A DNA stretch of 64,000 nucleotides, taken from Paralichthys olivaceus. Taxonomy: Eukaryota > Chordata > Actinopteri > Pleuronectiformes > Paralichthyidae. Each line of letters opens with the position of its first letter. The first letter of the stretch is position 1. Made by a program: the position numbers and the translations under genes. Positions 1 through 12,600 of this stretch are shown here, piece after piece. The DNA lies in NCBI RefSeq assembly GCF_024713975.1, contig NC_091098.1, forward strand, positions 24,606,816 to 24,670,815, written 5' to 3'. Below the pieces are notes generated by a model. The model was not told where the DNA came from. It was given only the letters and a program-made list of their open reading frames with translations, and ran no database searches.

Positions 1-641
1 GTCATCATCAGATCCTCCCGACTCACAGAACGGCCATTGGAGTGCTGCCATTTATCCTAAAACAGCAAAAGTGAGGTCCACTGATATATACGAACAGATA
101 CTTAAGAGTTATATCATTTTGTATTTTCATGATAAAACTAAATTATATGTCATCAACCCAAATCTACCACAGGATTGTACAGAATCTCAAATATTCTTAT
201 CCAAAGACCTACTTCAGTGAATTTGATCTCTTTCTGGTTGACCTCTCGGGCAGGTGTGGCGCTGCCTCTGCGGTACACAAGCCTGCGTTCGTTTCCAACC
301 AGGACCACATCTGGCTTCTCAACGGGCTCAGACAGACCGCGGGCCAAAGTGTACCGCACCTTGTACTTCAGGGATCCCCCATAGGAGTCAATCTAAAAAG
401 AGGCGGAATGTTTTTTCATGCAAATGTGCAATTGCAACTTCATGAAATAAAAGCCTGCAAAGAATTACACTCCTTACCTTGTTGCCCAGAAATTGGCGAG
501 GCAAAGTCCAGAAGGAGTCGAGGTTGAGGAAACGACGTGACAGGTCGACGAGCTGGAACTCTTCCATTTCAGGGTTGATGAGGAGCTGAGTGGAGGAGAG
601 AGGAGGAGTGCCTGGCCTGGATGGATAAGTGACATTCACTC
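1..641 (-). CDS. hspg2: hspg2 exons 15 to 17: start of the first laminin IV (type A) domain
   Basis: Exon 15 (641-478) encodes [20 protein letters not shown] and [19 protein letters not shown], then LPRQFLGNK. Exon 16 (392-213) encodes [20 protein letters not shown] and [13 protein letters not shown]. Exon 17 (56 to 1, cut by the window edge) encodes [17 protein letters not shown]. Together they cover roughly the first 130 residues of the laminin IV domain, a beta-sandwich typical of perlecan domain III and laminin short arms. Joins at 478/392 and 213/56 are both in phase 0. Confidence 0.93.
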
Positions 642-3600
642 CTGGAAAAAATACAACAGATTCACTCAGGCTGGTTTATGCTAAATGTTAGGGCTGCATT
701 TAGTGTTCCAGATTACTGCATGTTAACTCTCAAACAGTTTAATCAGTGTCAGTAGTGTAACTGCCTTTCAAATCTTCCTCCACAGTGAAACGCAGGCTGA
801 TCCGGTTGCGGTAGCGGCCGGTGCTCTTGCAGTTCTTGGTGATTCCAGCGCAGAAGCAGGACACACACCGGCCCTCCACACTGAAGTGACCACTGGGACA
901 GTTGCCTGGAGAGAACAAGATGAGACATGTGGGAATTATTTGAATTATATTTAAGGGTGTTTCTGGTGGAGAAGCTACAGTAGAAATGTCGTGAAAGTAC
1001 CTGGGTTGGAATTTGATGTGAGTGTAAGCACTCCGTCAGGGATACCAAACACCAGGCCTTTGGCATTGATGGCCTCGCAGGTGTAGGCCCCCTGATCCGC
1101 CTCCTTGACGTCACGAATGGTGAGGGTGCCGCGGCCGTTCTCGCTGGTCATGGAGATCCTACAGAAATACGGCAAAAATTACTACTTTGTAGTAAGAAGT
1201 ACCTCCAGAGAGTAAAAGTCTTCATGGGCCGACCTGAGACCCGTACAGGTTTGGATCCATGGGTCCTGTTCTATTTCCACGGGCCCCAGATATGTTCAAA
1301 ATTATGTATAATAACCAAGTGGCCCCGGCTGTGTCAGACAAAACACGGAAGTCCTGCATGCGTGTGCAAAGCTTGTAAACAAGTCGATCAATAAATAAAC
1401 TTTTAATCTAAAATCATGAGTGGATTACGTCAGCCATGCAGCTATCGTCATGGTGAGGGACTGGGGGGGGAAGGCTGCTCACTTTACATTGGGGAAGACA
1501 CAAAGTTTGGTTTTGACAGCTTGTGGATTTAACATCAACTATTCAAAGAAGTCAGATGTGAAATTTTCAGGAGCACCTATGTCAATAAAGCAATGAGAAA
1601 CCTGCTCTTTCTGATGCTCATGGTAACAGTTTGCTGACAGACTTTCACACACAAATCTACAGAGTTCAACTGTCAGTGAACACACAGCAGACCACACCCA
1701 GAATGAACCTTCTGAAACAGCAACTTTTGGAGTCAGGAGTGCGCCACAAAAATCTTAATTTAGATCACAGTCTGAACAATCGTTATACGATGGTTTCAAA
1801 GACTCAAACACAGCAAAATAAATTCATAAATAAAATAAATCTTACGATGCTATCACGTGGGGAATGCTGGCTTTCAGCTGAGGCAGAGGTTTCAACAAAA
1901 TCAGTTCCATGGAGAGTGATGCTGTGCTGCTTTAAATCCATTGCTGACGATTAAACATCAGAGGAGCCGAGATTATCTCATCAAACCCACCTGCCGCTGA
2001 CGGGAATGTGTCCCCAGTTGAGTCTCCAGGTGATGATGGGTGTTGGCACTCCGACCGCTTGACAGGTAAAGGTCACTGTCCCTCCCCGAGCTGCCTGGAC
2101 GGACTCTTCCGGTGGGCTTGTCACAGAGGGGGGGGCTGTGAAGTGACAAGCCACATAATGAATGCACATATACAGAAAAAAGGCCGGCGTGTGACTGGAA
2201 TTTGGCGAACCAGTGAAGCGCGTAAATCCCCGACAGTCGGAGGAGATGGAATTCTCCGCTGTGGACGGACAATTCGCTTTCAGTTCTGAGGAATGGACGA
2301 TTCACAAAAAGCTCTGTGTCTCCCGTCACCACATGTGTGAAAAAAGCCCGGTTCACAGCAAATTCACTCACAGCGTACAAAAGGAACTCAAGAGGGTGAA
2401 TATGGAGACAGTCAAAGAAGCAGTCACTGCGATAAGTGAAAAGGGGGGAAATGTGTGAAGAGAAGGAAAGAGAAAGAAATATTGTGAGAGCTGCTGGTGT
2501 GAGACTTACTGCAGCCGTACTCATCGGAGCGGTCAGGGCAGTCCGGCTCTTCATCACACTGGTAACTGGCAGGGATGCAGGAGCGATCGCTCAGGCATTC
2601 AAACTGCTCAGGGGCACACCTGTCGCCAGGACCCTTGGTGGCTGCGGTTACGAGAAAAATTGAGATTTACATCAACTTTGAATCACTCGTAAACAAGTGC
2701 GGTCACGAATGAGCGCATATTGTGAAAAAGACTTACGGCAGTCTGTTTCATCTGAGTTGTCCTCACAGTCATTGTCTCCATCACAACGCCAAAGCTTGAG
2801 GGCGCAGCGGCCATTTCTACACTTGAACTCGTTGGGTTCACAGGGAGATGGAGTACCTGGGAGCAGATGAGAGGATGACTACAGCACATGTTCCTGCATG
2901 TATGTTTTGCTTGGAACGTGCATGAGGCTGCAGTGTTTACCACATCGGAACTCGTCGCTTCCGTCCGAGCAGTCCCTCTCCCCGTCACAGATGTAGTCCC
3001 GGGGGATACATTCTCCGCTCTGGCACGTGGCCTGATCAGCTCTACAGGGTCCAGGTGGGCCTGGGATCCGCTCGGGCTTCCTGATGATGATGGTGGTGGA
3101 GGTGGTGGTGGTGGTGGTCGGAGAGGTGGTGTAGACTGGAGGAGCTGGCAGTTTTACTTCTAAAACAAATCTCTGATTAAACTCAGCAAATGTACAGAGT
3201 GGATATTTAAGAGTTGTTACCGCAAATTGACACATCACGCGTTCACAGCCAGTAATACGTGCTATTGCCGGCCATGTTATAATCCGCCGGCCAATCAGGC
3301 GGAAGCCACTCACCACAGTTGGTCTCATCACTCATGTCTCTGCAGTCTGGTCTATTGTCACACAGGTATTCCATCAGGATACATGTCCCGTCACCACACC
3401 TGTGCTCATCTGGCATGCACTGCCTGATGCTGGGGGTTACTGAGGGAGATGCAGAGGGAGGGGAGGGCGTTGAAGGATCAACGTCGTGCGAGGCAAGGCT
3501 ACAGCACAGCCAACACACCACACTAATGTCATCACGTCACAGCACAAATACAACAAATAGAACGAGGAAGCCATCAGGGTACTACGGGGAGTGCAACTCA

Positions 3601-6600
3601 GGCATGTCGTGAAGACTATCATTAGAGGAGTGCTTTGAGATACTCAGGGAGATTTGAAACAGCGTGATAAGATTTTCATAAATATCTATTTTGCATTAAA
3701 TTCTGTTGGGTGAAAAATAAACTCTGTGCTAGATAAATAAGTAGAAAGACACAAACTACATTAGACTAAACCCACAGATTAGACAGACAGGCTAGACAAG
3801 ACTGGACAGAAAGACAAGTGTAGACTAGATAAGACAGAGAATGGACAAGAGTCTAAAAATACAAATTAGACTTGATGGACACACATACTAGTCAAACTCA
3901 ACTAACCCCTTAACCCTAATCCTAACTAGATCAAACATACTAGAGGAAACCAAACAAACACACAGACCCCATTCAGACGTGGTATTAATATTCATCCTGA
4001 GCGATCTGATCACAAGTGGTCAGCTCTAACTTTGGGTCTGAACACCCTCCTCACTCTGCCCACTATCTTTCTCACAGGGTCTTTGCAAATCGTGATTATT
4101 CGCATATTGAGCGGGGGGGTCACAGTCCGAACACATATTTCAATACCAGGTGTGAACAGATAAAGTTAGCGCTGTCCACTTGTGATCGGATATCTCAGGA
4201 CGGATGTTAATTTCAGGTCTGAACAGGGCCACAGACATGGACAAGACAAGAAAGAATAGAACACAGACTGCACTCGACAGACAGACACATGGGGACCCTG
4301 TCAGCTGAGTAACGATCTTAAAGGAAAGGCAAACCTTACATCAGACATGCCTACATATGGAGTTGGTGGAATTTAAGCTGATTGACGTCGTAGTGAGCAG
4401 CAGCATTCCTAATCAATCATGCCATGCAATGTCTTCTTATTCACTGTGCACTACTGGACTTCAGAGACCACGAGGTCTACTTCACATCGGTGCTTCCATG
4501 CATAACATTCCTCAGACCACATGATAATTAAGTAAAGTCAAAGTAAACTTCAACATCCTAAGGAAGGAAATGCTCGACTGTTCTTTCTAAAAGGCACTAC
4601 AGTCGTCCTACGGTTTCTACAGCACAGTCGGCTCAGTCACCATGCAGCGGACATGGCACAGTACAAACCTGGCACTGCTATAGGCTCCACGGAGGGCAAA
4701 GGTTGAACTAAAAACCAGAGGGAAAAGTTAAGGACACTACCTATTGCTCTGCTGGACCTTTATTTTGCTGCAAACACACAGCACACTCTGGTGTAACAGA
4801 GGCAGTCACTTCACGGTTGTTTTAAGCAGTTTTGATGACGCCTCACCTTCCCCTAGTCGTCGGAACTGAAAGCCCTGGACTGACGTGACGTAGGAAGCGA
4901 TGGCTCCCTCCTTCACCACGCTGTACAGCACGCTGCGGATCTGTTCGCTATTGCTGTTGTACTCGGAGCCCACGTCCAACTCCACAAACACGTCCACGCC
5001 ATCTTCTCTCACCATCTTCCTGCAGAGAGCGAGAGAGGCCTGGTGAGGCTGTGTGGAGCGAACTGTAGAGGCTTTAACAGGAGAGCTCTTAGGAGGAGGT
5101 ACGGTTTCTCTTTGGATGTCCCTCAGAGGACTGAATTACTCACTGCTGATAAATTACTGACTGCACAGGCACCACAGAGTTGCCTTTGGAGCAGTTTGGA
5201 AAAAGTAAGACATCCAGCACACAGCTGCAGGGTATCTACTTTGAGAGTAGATAAAATGTGATTTAAAGGATTTGTGTTCATACTTAATGAGGACCACGCT
5301 GACTGTCTGGACACCTGGAAACCGGTTGTACTCCGACTCCAGCTGTGAAGGGAAAGCCAGACTCGGTTAAGTTGAAATAAACAGGCCTGGGCTTTATTTC
5401 CAGACAAAGCGTCACACACACTTAAATCAGCAATGTTGTAAATTACACGTCTGAACCCTATAAGGTAGCCTTCGCTTAGAGAACACGACCACAGTTTGGT
5501 TTGAGTTTATCCTACAAAGGGGAAGGACGTACCGTGTCCACCACTGCTTCAGAGATCTCATTAAAGGCTGGAGAGTAGATGTCCTCGAGCTCAGGGCTGT
5601 AGACCAGGGAGTCGGTGAAGTTGACGAGAGCTCTGAAATAAACTGGAAACACAGGGAGGGAGGGGGATCTGTCAGCGAAACCGCACAACAACAGACAACG
5701 ACCACAGGCTCAGCATTAATGTCCATCTGTCGCAGAGATATTATAAGCTAGAGACAAGTCCCTAAGTCTATTAAAGACAATGTGATATGGGATCCTGTTT
5801 GGGAATTATTTCCCGGAGGAAAGACTTTGGTTAAACGTTTCAGAAAGTAAAAACTGAAAAGCATGACTGCGGCTGGAAGGCCACATGCAAATTATGGCGT
5901 CTATTTCCATATCTGAGTTGTGGTTGGATCTTCACCAAAAACCGACAACTGCAGCGTTGCGCCGCACTGAACAAGAGGCACACGCTGACACAAGCATTCG
6001 AATATAAACATGAAATTATAGTCTCAAGGGAACGTCCTGGTTTCTGCACGTGTTTCTGATGGTCATCGACGTGAAGACGCACATTCAGACAGATGCTGAT
6101 AAAGAACAAAACACAACCTGTGTGAAACCTGTGCAATGCAAACATTCATATGCACAGTACGTGGATAAACCGCAGGGCCACACGTTCGCACCAGACCTGC
6201 TGACCGGGCGATAACAGAGAAGTGGATGGTGAGAGGGGATTTAAGTCTCGATCGAAGAAGAAAATCCTCTGTGGACGACTCTGGAAAGGGGCCTGCACCT
6301 TCCCTCCACATGCACCAAGTCAAATGCCCCATCAGGCAGGCAGAGGGGCGGCAGCAGGGATTATATCAATGGCCTACAGAGAGGCTGTGTTAGCTGACTG
6401 GTCATTAAACATACAGGTCAATTGGTTGGACATAGGGCTCTCTGTATTCAGACGTGAATCACACAGGAGCTGCAGTTCCGTGCCCATTGTTTGAATTAGC
6501 TCAGAGTGCCCGGTGAAATCGAGTAATCCCATCAGGGTAATCCTGATTTTTATTTCAGTTGAAGTTATTTGGTTTGAAACCTTGTAAGCAGCTGGTGGGT

Positions 6601-9600
6601 CGACAGTGTGTCGATGAACGTGTCCTTGACCGAGGCGCTGAACCCAGAAAACTGCCACAGTGAAGAAATGTAGTGAGGAGGGGGGGGGGGGCAAAACTAT
6701 TTATGAGAAAAGATTTTTTCCTTCTCTTACAACTCTCGTTTTTCACCGCATACAAAAACCTGTCTGCTGCGTAAGTATGTTACAGCAGAAAAAGCAAAAT
6801 GTATTGTGGAAATGGCCCAAACTGATGAAAACATAACCTCCTTGATGAAGTAATGATAACGTACAACTCAGCGTATGACACATTTTGAATGTTCCACCTC
6901 GGGTTTCACTTTAAAAATCACTGTTAACCTTTTGGTTTCTTCAACTTTCACTTAGGAGCAAATTAAACCTGAGAGGAATGATCATTTGATGTTATGAAAG
7001 TTCTTTATCTTGATAACCCTATTGGCCAAATTCCTAATCTCAGTGATATATATGAGGAACTCATCGTCAACAGAAATGTCAGCTGTATTATTATAATTCC
7101 AGTGACACAGGCTTAGCCCATGAAACTTAAAATAGCCCAGGCCCGCAGGGTGCCTCGTTCTCACACTCCTGCCAACACTTTGTTAGAAGGGGCCTGCCAG
7201 CCTCTGATTTGTGCCCGGCAGTGTGGGTTTAGGGAGGAAGTCAATATTTGTACTGTTTCTTGCAGTGAGATGCTACTTGCTATGCCAAAAGTAAACGAGT
7301 CACGTTCCAGGGATCTGTTGAGCCTCTGGTTGCAAACATATATGACCAAATGTGCTGAACAACAAAGCCCACAATGACACATGCAGAAACTATAGGAACA
7401 ATCTCGGTGTATTAGGTTTGTACTCTTTGTTCCCTGCTGCTTGGATAATTACATATTACCAGACACGTGGACAACATACATTTATCATGCTTACCGGGGG
7501 CTATTTAATTAAAAGTTAAAGATTTTGTGTCTCCTGCTCAGGCTGTGTGTTCACATTGTTAAAGGCCTGTGGGAGCCTCGCTGCCTTATGTTGCGCCGCC
7601 TGAGCCGTGGCTGGTAAACAGCTGTCCTCTCTTAAACCCCCTTTTCTTTACACAAAACATTGGCAATGTGAGACGTCCCGTTCCTGGTGAAGAGAAGCCT
7701 CATTTAATACAAAGTAAACGGAGCACTGCCTATGAAAACACACAGCGAGGAGAAAATGTAACAACAGAGCTGCAGGCAGGAAAGGTTCCTGAGTGCTTGC
7801 TTTACAGACTGTCACTGTCAGACTTGTAGGAATAATTGTTCGGCCTGCATGTGGAACCAAAAAGACAGGCAACATCAAAGTTACCCATCAGAGCGCCTCT
7901 TTTGACCCGCATATAATCTAATCACTTGAGTGGGTTCTCGCCGCCAGGTCAGCAGCAGCTTGTAGCCCCAACTCTCTCTGAGCTCGCCGCTTTGACGTTA
8001 CAAACTGGCGAGTGTGGGACTGCCGCCGCTTGAGATCCTTTGATTAAAGAGCCGGGTTGTGCCCTGCTGCTAACGAGCGGCTCTTTTACTCCACAGCCCA
8101 TTCTGCTATACATCACTTGCTGTGTCCAGCAGAGAGAGAGGGGGGGGGGGTTCCTCTTTGTCATCATCAAGGGTGATGAAACTGTCAGAGTGCAGATATG
8201 ACGGGTGGGATGAAAAAAAAAAAAAGGAGTCGGGGGAAGAAAAAAAAAAATGCATTCCACACTTTTAATTCACAAACTTATTTAGCTATTAAAGCTGTTC
8301 AGTAGAACTGTGGCGGCTTTGTGCCATGGGCCCCCTCTGAACACATAGAGGCCTATGCAGAAGACAAAGACTTGATTGAGCAGTGAGCCCTGCCTGGCCT
8401 TTAAAGCCCAGCCGCGTTGGGCTTGACCTTCAGGCCCTAAGGCAGCGCCCACGGCTGCGGCCCAGCACCAGCCGAGCAATTGTCTGGGTGGAGCGAGTAA
8501 GGATCTGTAAGAACAAGGACCAAACCACACGGCACCAGCAACTTCATCAAATATCTTTAATCAATTTTCCTTCCATGGGCTTTTTATCTACTCCATCTCT
8601 TTCTTAATCTTCGCGTCTCTCCGAGTTTAATATATTCATATGCAAGCGGCCTCTTTCTCTGCTCAACTCATGTAGAAAGAACCCCTGCTGCTTAACCCTT
8701 CTGCTGGTGGCCAGCCAAACTGCTCCGTCTCCACGTCCACTCATTGCCCTCTGGGGAACTCTGGGGAATAACTTCTGGCTTCACTATTAAGCCGCCCTCA
8801 TTTTGCTCTCCCACAGCTCACAACATAAGCATCAAAAACCACCATTGTGTATAATAGAGCACATTTCAGATTGTAGCGTTTCAGTGCGACAGCTGGTTCA
8901 CATCACCGGGATGAGCCATCTGCATGAGGTTGAAATTACAAATAGCACTTTACAAATTAAGTTGTGGAACACACTTGTCCAGGAAGATGATTAATAATGT
9001 AGTTTTTTCGAGATATGTTTTACAAAGATGTTTTCAACTGGAAACAAATGTTGTCACTCGACTGTGATGGGGTGTATTACTCGATGGAACAACCCCATCA
9101 TTTTCCACTGGCATGAAAAAAAACACAAAAAAAAAAACTCTGGGAGACGCCTGGAAGACTCGTGGAAAAACATACTCGCTGGACTCAAACACGACATGCC
9201 CAAGCTGAGTCTTCCTTGGAATGTTATCTGAGAGTGTGTTTGGAAATGGGAGTGCATAACTGAGTTGAGCAGGTGACAGCAGAGTGTGCCAAAGACAAGA
9301 GAGGGGAGAAAGGCGTGCTCGAGGACTTACTGTAGTCCGACTCGACCGGGCTCTGTATGTTCCCCATATGGGAGGAGTTCAACCTTTGGGCTACGGCGAG
9401 CGATGAGGGGCAAGGAGCAAAGAGCAAGAGACAGGGGGAAGAGAACGGGCACGGAGGTCGCGCAGGGCACAAACAGGAGCCAGGGGTCAAGGATCAAACA
9501 AGAAAAGCGACACAAGGAACGGGGGAGAAGGATCGAGTTAGCCAGGCAGGTGCAGAGAGGTTAAAGTTTCAGGAAAGTTTGGGAAGGTTATGATCGGAAG

Positions 9601-12600
9601 CGAGGAGAGAAAATAGAAAGTGACAATCAGAAAGTGAGCTGCCAAAAGAGTCGTCTTGACAGAAACAGGTAAATGATGCGAGATAAACATAATAAAAACA
9701 GCAAAGAAATGAAAAGAAACACAATATTATGAGGGGACAGAAATGTCAGCATCAATTTCAGATTATCAACAGTCCCACTAATGGTAACCATCCCTATGGA
9801 GAGGAGAGTCTCGCTTATTGGGACAATGACTGGGGATTCTGGGGTTTTTGTTGACTAACCAGCGTCCGTCTGGAAACACACAAGGAAGTCTGCTTGCATG
9901 ACAACGTCCAAGAGAGGAGGTCAGAGGACTCTTCTTCAGCCCTATGGAACAAAGAGGATATCCTACAAACCAAACACACACTTGTCACATCTCTGCTGGG
10001 ACTTTGAAGCGTCACAGGGAGGAGCCGCTTCCTGTTTTCCATCCTAAATGGAAAGAACTGCACCATAACACTTTTTTTTTTCAACCAAAAGTTGAGCCCT
10101 CTGCACTGGCACCGGCAACAATGACCGTGGTCTGTTTCGTGGTGACTCATTCATTCTTAGGGCGGCTTTGGATGCAGTTGCACCATGGGGCATGCTCTGA
10201 AATGTCAACTGAAGAGGCCCCTTGATCGCTCTGAGCCATGGGTGGGTTTTAAGAGATTTTCTAGAATCTGCTCACTGTCTTCCAAAGAAGGGACTTTGTT
10301 GTCTTTTGAATGAGAGCAGATTTAAAAACTCATACCTCCGCTAACAGTCCCCCTTTAAGTCAATCAGGCTGCACCAGCATCAGTCCTCTAAATGTGCCTG
10401 ACGTTTTGCATCCAGATCCTTAAATTATTCCCTGGGGAATTAGTGAAAATGTAAAAACGCGCTTCAATCTCACAATGTTAAAGAAAGTGATGTAAAATTT
10501 CTGGATCTGCACCAAAATCTTTCTTGTCCCATCCTTCCACCTAATTTTGTGGAAATCCGTTCAGTAGTTTTTTGCGTAATCCTGCTGACAAACAAACAGG
10601 AACTCTACCGAGACCAACCCGTCCCCTTAGATTCTGCGAAGCTACACCAATGTAAGAAAACCTGTTTTGTCGTTTTGGCATAATCCTGCTGACAAACAAT
10701 CAAACAGACGAACCAACCAACAAGACAGAGGTGAAAACATAATGAAATGTTCTTGAGTCTGTGGCTACACTGGTAGGACAGCTTGTCCAGCTGAGATCCA
10801 GATTCTGTGCGAGTCCACTCCATAAACTTGGACAGACAGCAGTAAACAACCGTGCAATCAACTGAGTGTACTGGATCCAGCTGTTTTACAGCTGCACATC
10901 CCAAAAAAAAACATATGGTTTCTGATACTGGATTTACTCGAGCTGTGGCACGTCTTCCGGAGGAGAGTAGATTTAGAAAACAGTTGATGTATTTGCTATT
11001 GGACAGGATGGAACAGCTGCTGCCTGGTGCTACAGTCTGGAGAAGAGCAGGTAAATTGGGTTAGAGAAGAGAATACTGCAGACTAGGCAGGAGTTTCTGT
11101 TAAACACTTTCAAGTCCACAGTGTCCAGCCAGGAAACAGCTGAAAGAAAGAAAATCTGGCCAAACCGTCTGAGGTCTCCCTCAAGAATAGTGACCCAAAC
11201 TAATTAAAGCTAATGAAGCATCCGCTGCTTCAAAGGCTGCAGATATGTTGTGGGCCTGGTGGGGGTGAGAGTGGGAGTGAGAGCCAGGGAGAAGTGGGTG
11301 AGAGCTTTATTGTTACTGCCTCTCTTTTATGTGCAGATTGGGTCATGATCACTGACTGATACAAAGCAATCTCTACAGCACAACATGGGCAGACAGGAAA
11401 CAACACCAACAACAAACAACCTCAGTCAGATTAAAGTACTGCACGTGTACTGGACGTATTATCCAATCGAAGGGAAACACTTACGAGCTTAACGGATCCC
11501 AGGAGAGGTAATTATTTGATATGGATACTTAACCAGGAAGCCACTGATCAACTGTGGAGCTTTAAATAAATAAACCCTCTGATCTGCAGGACAATTGAAT
11601 ATCTGGCCAATCCCCACAAGTCCTGACTCACTGTTTGTTTTCTGAGACAACAAACCATTTTCTTTGCTCCAAATATAAAGGTGTTCTCTCCTCGTTGCGA
11701 CACAGACTATGATGAAGGTCATCAAAATAAATGGAGGCATCAGTTACAATCCCTGTCCTTGACGCCGCTGCGAGGAAGAGGAGATAAACGCAAACAGACG
11801 CTCGCTCGCCTCCACAACCCACAAGCTCTTTCCTAAAGAGGAGCGGCGCAAGCCCGTTTCTCCAAGGCAACACATTTGTTATTGGTACAACATCATGGGG
11901 TTAGGTGCAGTAATAAGGCTCAAGTCAGTGACTAAGACCCTTCAGCCGAAGTCTCTCCTAACAGTGCCCACCCTGTTAGTCACACCGGTGATTAACCGTT
12001 TGTGAGCGGAGGGCGAAGGCTTTTTATCTTGAGTGACACGAACAATTCAGACAACAGTTTAAGCAAACGTGTCCTTCAGCGTCACAGCGCCCGTGTTTTG
12101 TCTGCTGCCTCCTCTGCAAATGGGAGTAAGTCATCTGATTATAACGTGAGGCAATTTCACCCCCCCCCGAGTGCCACCTTGCGGGGGGCCCCCCAGCAGT
12201 GCAACAACAAAGACCTCACCAAAATAACTGCAGCTGCCAGCGTTCGTCCCTGTGTGCAACTACTCGAGAGGCTCCCTGTATCTGACACACAATCACACAC
12301 AGGGGCAGTGCCACCGAGACACAAACATCACCAAAGGCCCATGAAAAAGGCAGAGACACTGAGTGGGTGGCCCTGGCTGCAGCCTGTCCACTGCCCGAGC
12401 AAACTGACGGACAGGGCGCATTACCCTGATGCATTGTCCACTTATGCTGCGACATCGTAAGAGTCTGAGCCCAGATTGTGTTTTTTTATTTATTTTTTCA
12501 GCCAGCATCCACAAGCGACTAATGCGTTTGGAAGAAAAAACAGCTGAGGCCTCACAGGAACGCAGAAACCTGTCCGTGAGCCGGCCTCCACTCGAGTCCG

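Noticed and set aside
1973..2557. 194-codon open frame on the minus strand
   Set aside because: It lies in another frame across hspg2 exon 12 and intron sequence. The true exon frame is the Ig domain.
12002..12460. 152-codon open frame on the plus strand in intron 3
   Set aside because: Composition biased by local poly-C and simple sequence, and no recognisable domain.
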